64,000 nucleotides of DNA from Pleodorina starrii (lineage: Eukaryota; Chlorophyta; Chlorophyceae; Chlamydomonadales; Volvocaceae): positions 930,001 through 994,000 of the forward strand of contig BRXU01000018.1 in the NCBI GenBank assembly GCA_030267565.1, written 5' to 3'. This document shows, piece after piece, positions 58,060-64,000 of the stretch. A program made the position numbers and the translations under genes. The notes under the pieces were generated by a model. It did not search any database. It was given only the letters and a program-made list of their open reading frames with translations, and was not told the DNA's origin. Numbering within the stretch: the first letter of the stretch is position 1; every line of letters starts with the position of its first letter.

Positions 58060-60219
58060 ATTGAACAATTACGTAGCAGCTTGTGCACTCAAGCGGTTTC
58101 GTGATGGATGAGAGTGGTCCAAACCCCTACAGGCCTCAACAGCAGCGCTTTACTGTACGTATAAACGAAATGGGCCCTCCAATCTATATAACTTCATGTA
58201 CTTCTGTTGCCGTCACTGCATGTATATTCGCGCCGACTGTCGTCGTAATACGATCCAGGACAGACGTGATGCGCGCGGACCTCTCTAATGGATACCGTAA
58301 TGGATTGATGCACATGCTGCAATTCCGTCGGCAAATTTATCCCGGTGTCTCATCCTGCACCATCTGACTACTGCTAGCTAACCACATTGGATGTCCTCCG
58401 CCCTCTGACGCCTCCTGGCACCAGCACCAGCTGTTTGGCATACGAGACTGCTTTCCGCGTGAACTTTTTACCTTTGATGCAAGTCTTCCAACCTTTGATG
58501 CAAGTCCTTACCACTGAGGAAGACGTGTCTCACTTTGAAGGGTTTCGGAGGTTTCGGCGCCGAAACAATCGGCAGCCCGCCAGACGTGGCAAGGACGCTG
58601 CGATGAACCTCTTGTTTTTGTTACAGTGGTCTCCAAAACTCGCAAGGGTGGGTGAAGCGTTTTTGCGTTGCAACAATGACGTGCGCCTCGTGCCCGCCTG
58701 TGCCCGCGCCGTATGGCGGGGTGGAGTTCCCCGGTCGGGAAACGTTTTTCCACACGCAAACAAACCCCTCAACCTTCATGCATAAGGTTCCCCAACACGC
58801 CGGGGGTGCGGGACGCACGTGCAGCGCCGACTGGATAGGGCAAAGACTGCAAGGGTTCGCGCCCCCCAAAGAAAGGGGTCACTCGCATCGGCCCCTCATC
58901 GCCTCCCGGCATCCAGTCGTCAAACACCCCTTCTTCAGTGCAAAGAGCGGAAGATCACGCTTTGGTCAAGCTCCGTCAATTCAATCATCAAATCCCTCAG
59001 CAAGTTCTTGACTCAGACACGCGCTTCATTCGTATGGCAGGAAATTCCCCAACCACACTCCACCACCGCCACCACCACCACCACCACCACCTGCAGGGGC
59101 GCGCGCTTGGTTGCTTCATTGCCGCACACCACCACCAGCGGTCGCGCACTGGCGGCCAGCATCATCGAGAAGTCAACAACACCGAGAAGTCAACACACAT
59201 CCCGTGCGCAGGACACCGCGAACCCCTGCACCAAGCGCCGTTTCGACAATCGACATGCTTGGTTCCCCCCCCCCCCATTGTGGCTGTGGGCTGCGCTGGG
59301 TCCCCATCCTGACCACTTGACAGTCCTCCTCCTGCCCTCCAACAGCGCTCGCTTCAACGTTGCGACTCCGATCCCCGAGCTCCCGGCCAGCCACCTGCCA
59401 CCAGCAACCTGCCACCTGCCGCCCCCCGACGCCCCGAGACCCGCAAATCAAGCACGCACACGCGCACACCCCAAATGCAATGCAGCGCACCCTCAGCCCT
59501 GCAGCCTCCCGCCTACCAGCGACTGCACGCGCGCGCGCCCGTCAGCACCCGCCTGTGGCACCCCCTGGTCAAGACTAAACCGGAACCGGGAGAGCAACCG
59601 TCGTTGTTTGCCATATTGCCAATGACACACGCACACGCACGCACGCACACCTTGTAGTGACAACATTCCCCATTTCCCCTGCGGCTCGTTTGGGTGGCCT
59701 GGGATCGCAGCCCCACGCCCGCCGCTTATTCCTGTGTTGTCTCATAACATCAACAAAGTTTTTGTTGTTTTGGTTCTGAGTGAACCCAAAACAACAACAA
59801 CAACAACAAAACGACAACGCCGAACGCTCGGGCGATCGCGGGGAGCGGCGGGGCTCGCGAAGCCATCAAGATCAAAATCGGGGCAGTCGGCGTGTATCGG
59901 CTACCGCACACGGCAAAACCCAATAGGGGCTCTGTGCGGGCGATGGTGCGACCGCAGCGGCGCGCCGTCCACGTACCCCGATACCGGGGGCAACACCAAC
60001 GCAGAAAGCAAGGTCGTCACACATCTGACACGCACCACGAGTCCGCAGCACACACGCAGCAGCAGCAGCAACAGCAACAGCAGCACACACATGCACACGC
60101 ACACGCACACGCACACGCACACGCTGGCCTTCGCAACAGCGCAGGGTGGCGCGGTGGAGGTGACTTCGGTCACCTAACCCATCAGCCCCATCCATCAGCC
60201 TCATCCATTAGCCCCATCC
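58060..60219. other. Intergenic region upstream of PFK
   Basis: 2.2 kb between the proposed PFK start and the stop codon of the next minus-strand gene. It has CAC and AC microsatellites (59060-59100, 60090-60125), a CAGCAG run and a CAACAA run. Plus-strand frames here are Pro/His/Arg-rich without domains. Confidence 0.5.
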
Positions 60220-60474
60220 TCAGTGCGCCAACATCGAGCCGCCGCCCAGAACACCCGCCGCCGGGCCGCTCCCACTCCCGCCCCCGCTCCCAACCCCGCC
60301 GCCGCCGCTCCCGCTCCCGCTCCCGCCGCCTAGCCCGCCGCTGCCGGCGCTCTTCGCCACACCCCTCCGAAGCGACCCCTCGGCGCCCGCAGACAGCGAC
60401 GTGCCGCGCCGGACCCGCAGCACCCCCCTCGGCGAAGAACCACCCCCGAAATAGCCGCCGCTGCCGCTGCCGCT

Positions 60475-60506
<32 letters not shown>

Positions 60507-63500
60507 TGCCGCTGCCGCTGCCGCTGCCGCTGCCGCTGCCGCCGGCGGCGGCGAGGTCCCGTGGGGTCTTGGTCGACTCGCTGCGAGTCAGGAGACGGCT
60601 CTCCAGAAACTCTGAGAGGCGATTAGAAGCCAGGGCGAAGGGGCTGGGTGATCTCGGTGACCTAGGCGACCTCGCCGCCGTGGCGGTGGCGGCGGCGGCG
60701 GCGGTGGAGGAGGTCCGCGGCAGGCGGCCGCCGCTGGCGCTGCTGCCGGCGCCGGGCTGGCTGACCCGCATGCGGCTGCTTGCGGCCACCGTGCGCGCCG
60801 CGCCGCGGAGGCGGGAGCTTGCGGTGCGCTGCGGGGGTGCGCACAGAGCCAAAAGGGGGGCGGAGGGGAGCAGAGATGAGGAGGGAGGGGGGAAAGGAGA
60901 GATAGATAGATAATTATAGATAGATATCTACAGATAGATAACTAAAGATACATAGATAGATCTATAGATCTATATGTTAGATAGATATACGGTAGGGTTT
61001 TAAAATATATTGGGTTTATATAGGGTCTATAAAGATGTATAGATATAGGGATATATATAGGTAAATATCGGTAGGCGGCGCCCCCGTGGGAACCCAACAC
61101 GGGTTGCAAGAAAGGAAGCGCAACACGGCCGGGTGGGGTGAGGGTGCCTTGAGGGAGGGGGTGCCTTGACGGTCGATGCACATCATACAGCACTTCACGC
61201 TTGCGGCTCCGTGCCCCAGCCCCGCAGGCTAACGCCGCCCCCTCCCCATTTCTCCGCTGCGGTTTCGTCTGCACGGCCCCTACCTGTCCGCTGGCGGCGT
61301 CCAAGGAATCCGACAGCGGCAGGCCCGCCGCCGCCGCGGCCCCCGACCCGCTGCCGCCGCCACCGCCGCCGCCGCCGCCAGCGGCGGCGGCGGCGGCGGC
61401 GGTCGTCGAGCCGCGCTCCCGCTGCGACGGCAAGCGAGGCAGCGAGGAGGTCAACGTCCGCGAGAGTGACGACGCCACGCCGCCGCTGCCGACGCTGGCG
61501 GCAGCGGCAGCGGCAGCGGCGGCGGCAGCGTCGACCAGCACCGATGTCGGCATGATGCCTGCTAGGATGCCATCGTCGGCGTGGCCGGCGGCGCCGCCGC
61601 CCAGCGCCGCCGCGCGCTCCGCTCGCTTTTCCAGCCGGTTGAGCGCCTCGTCCTGCTCCGAAACCAGGTCGATCAACTGCTGCAGTACATTCTCGAACCA
61701 GCCCAAGCGCGACACGGCCTGGGGGAGGGAGGGAGGGAAGGCGGGAGGGAGGCTAACGGGTGTGGGCAAAGAGGACCGTAGAGCCGGTAAATCGACGCGC
61801 CGCCGCTGGCGCAGGCAAGTGCCATCCTGAATGAGCGCGCGAAGGCACATGGGTTCGATTCCACCATTTACCATTTAGCCATATATCTATTGATATATGG
61901 CCTCCCTGCTGCACCGCATCGTGTCAGCGTCTTGTGCCTGGAATGCACGCAGGGACCGTTGCGGCCCACCACTGCACACCCCTGCCCAGGGAAGGGCGCC
62001 AACCCGCCCCACCTCGCCCCGCCCCACCTTGCCCCGCCCTCACAGCCGCAGTGGCCGCCGCCCTTCTTTCCCCCCCCCCCTTCTCCCTCTGTCTTTCTGA
62101 CACGCATACTTCTCTCTCTACCACCTTTCCCCTTCCCACATACACACACACACACCCACGGACACACACACCCGGACCTGCATGAGCTGGTCCCAGGAGG
62201 CCCGGGGCACGAACACCCCATCCGGCAGCGGCGGAGGGCGCTGCGGCGGCGGCAGCGGCGACTGCGCACAATCCGCCCAACTAGAGCGGCTGCTGCGCAG
62301 GCCCAGGCTCGCGCCGCCGCCCGCTCCCCCCGCCGCCGCCGTCGCCGCCGCCGCCGCCGCTGCATGGGCGGCTGCGGAGACGGGCGCAGTGCTGCGGGAG
62401 TATTGCAGGCTGCAGCGGCGCGAGCTGGCGGCGGCGGCGGCGGCGCCGCCGCCGCCGCCGCCAGCCCAGGGCGGTGCGCAGCCGGTGGCTGTCGTGACTG
62501 CGCTCGGGATCATGCCAGTGCCGGTGCTGGCGGCAGTGGCGGTCCCCGTCGCTGTGCCGCAATCGTCCGCCAGGCAGCAGTCGGTGGTGCTGCCGCGGGG
62601 CAGGCGCCGGAAGGTGCCGCCGCCGCTGCCGCCGCCGCCGCCGTACAGGCCAGCGCTGGCGGCGTGCTTGAGGATCGACGGCGGCGCCGGCGGGCCCCCC
62701 GGCGCCAGCGCCGCCAGCTCGTCCTCGTGGATGCTGAAGACGCTGCCGCGGCGGGACGGCTGCTGCCGTACGGCGTACGACAGGCGCCTGCTGATCCACT
62801 CGAGCTCCTCTTCGGCGACCTGCGACGGCTCGGAGGCGGCGGCGGCGGCGGCGCCGCCGCCGCCGTTGCGCTGATCCGCGGAGAGGAGGCGGGAGATGCG
62901 GCGGGAGGGTGGCGCCGCCGCCGCCGCCGCCACCGCTGGCGTCGACGCCACGGCGGCGGAGCGCGGCGACAGCGGTGCCGACGCCACGGCGGCGGAGCGC
63001 GGCGACAGCGGCGCTGACGTCACGGCGGCGGAGCGCGGCGACAGCGGCGCTGACGCGCTTCCGCCGCCGCCGCCGCTGCTGCTACCAGGACGAGAATGCA
63101 CCGGAATTAGCATTTCACTTGCTCTGCGCGTAAGGCGGAGGATGGCGGCGCCGTTGGCTTGGATGATCGTCGTGACGGTGCCGGAAGGGGAGCTGGTGAT
63201 GGAGGCGGCGGCGCCGCCGACGGCGGTGGGATCGCTGGCGGGGGCGGCGCCGCCGCCGCCGCCGCTGCCGCCGCTGGCGAGGCCTCCAGGGAGCCAGCGC
63301 AGGTAACTGGATCGACGCCGTACCGGTGCTTTCGATGCCGCAGCAAATGCCGACGACGCGGCGTCTTCTGCGGACAAAGACGCGGCGGAGCCCGTCGGCT
63401 CGAGTGATTCACCCACCGGCCCGGCGGAGGTGGCGGCGGCGGCGGCGGCGCCGCCGCCACTGGGCGCGCCGCCGGTGGCGGCAGCCATGGCCGCCAACGC

Positions 63501-63909
63501 CGTCGCAGTGCCGACGCCGCTCCAGAGCGGATCGTCGGCGATAGCGGCGGCGACCGCCGCCGTCGCCGCCGCCGCCGTCGCCGCCGTACGATCATCCTTT
63601 GTGCCGGTTCCGCCGGCGTGGCCGTCGCGCCGTGGCTTGGTGCGCGGCCGCTGGCGACGAGGAGTGGAGGCGACGGTGGCGTCGGCGTCGGCGGCCGCCG
63701 CCGCCGTTGCATCAGTCGTTGGCGTCGGTGAACCAAATCGCTGCAGCGGCGTCGTCGTCGTCATCATAGGCGCCGGCGGCGCCGCTGCGCCGGCCGCACC
63801 TTCGAGACCGTCAACGGCCCTGGGACCAAGGCCTGAAGTGTTCTGCTGGTGGTGTTTCTGGCGTTGCTGCTGCGGCTGCTGCGGCTCCTCTTGCCGCTGA
63901 CTGCTATGC

Positions 63910-63959
<50 letters not shown>

Positions 63960-64000
63960 TTGCGTTTGTTTTTGGTACTGCAGGTGCTGCTGCTGGTGCT
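60220..64000 (-). CDS. Large low-complexity protein, 5' end outside window
   Basis: Three exons in phase: 62178 to beyond 64000, 61284-61718, and 60220-60828; about 950 residues in the window. The frame is open to the right edge with a Gln/His run and no earlier ATG, so the gene starts outside. Content is mostly Ala, Gly, Ser and Gln homopolymers. Ordered-looking islands are EEELEWISRRLSYAVRQQPS with SVFSIHEDELAAL, a probable coiled coil WFENVLQQLIDLVSEQDEAL then NRLEKRAERAA, and LASNRLSEFLESRLLTR. Three tandem 12-residue repeats (SAPLSPRSAAVA type, 36 nt each) lie at about 62944-63055. Many Arg-Arg-x-Ser and Ser-Pro sites suggest phosphorylation. The first donor is the weak GTCCGG. I recognise no family. 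Confidence 0.65.
60897..60985. repeat. GATA/TAGA microsatellite
   Basis: Degenerate AGATAGATAG array, continuing as AT-rich DNA to about 61075, in intron 60829-61283 of the low-complexity gene. It is the most AT-rich patch in the right half of the window. Confidence 0.85.

Noticed and set aside
61800..61875. Possible tRNA (GGGTTCGATTCCACCA near 61849)
   Set aside because: The bases on either side of the TTCGATT loop do not pair as a T-stem, and no acceptor or anticodon stems could be drawn upstream.

Overview
This window is nuclear DNA of a green alga, most likely a volvocine (Chlamydomonas/Volvox/Gonium lineage). The reasons are the very GC-rich sequence, genes cut into many short exons by GT-AG introns with GTGAG/GTGGG donors, long Ala/Gly/Gln homopolymers inside exons, dense AC, CAGG and GGN microsatellites, and plant-type proteins (SPINDLY, plant-type phosphofructokinase, a putative plastid IBA57/YgfZ protein). 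I see no bacterial operon, CRISPR array, rRNA or tRNA. Exon coordinates were read by hand from splice sites. Reading-phase arithmetic closes across every junction listed except the N-terminus of the phosphofructokinase gene.

Layout, left to right: (1) 148-1921, minus: small secreted protein with a jelly-roll-like domain. (2) 4089-6662, plus: divergent protein kinase. (3) 6663-11092: 4.4 kb convergent intergenic region with simple repeats. (4) 11093-22278, minus: an 18-exon SPINDLY gene (TPR plus GT41 protein O-fucosyltransferase) with a long Ala/Gln/His-rich N-terminus. (5) 23650-29433, plus: 11-exon COG0354 (IBA57/YgfZ) protein with the KGCYIGQE signature. (6) 30308-32798, plus: 7-exon WD40 protein of 343 aa. 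(7) 34291-35329, minus: NUP35/Nup53, head-to-head with (8) 35645-44253, plus: EDC4/VARICOSE mRNA-decapping scaffold, which has one apparent frameshift. (9) 45970-46442, plus: stand-alone allophanate-hydrolase C-terminal domain. (10) 46729-47312, plus: doubtful Gly/Ala-rich ORF. (11) 48208-50523, plus: leucine-rich, possibly F-box/LRR-like protein whose reading frame is interrupted by a 124-bp tandem duplication. (12) 52314-58059, minus: plant-type 6-phosphofructokinase. (13) 60220 to beyond 64000, minus: low-complexity Ser/Gly/Ala/Gln protein, its start outside the window.

The genes are unrelated housekeeping or regulatory genes and form no pathway. The unusual content lies in introns and small rearrangements. 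There are at least four families of short dispersed repeats shared between introns of different genes. One splice donor is reiterated five times in a 17-bp tandem array. Two introns look GC-AG. The 124-bp in-gene duplication carries AG|GT and so could be a newborn intron. EDC4 has a one-base frame slip.
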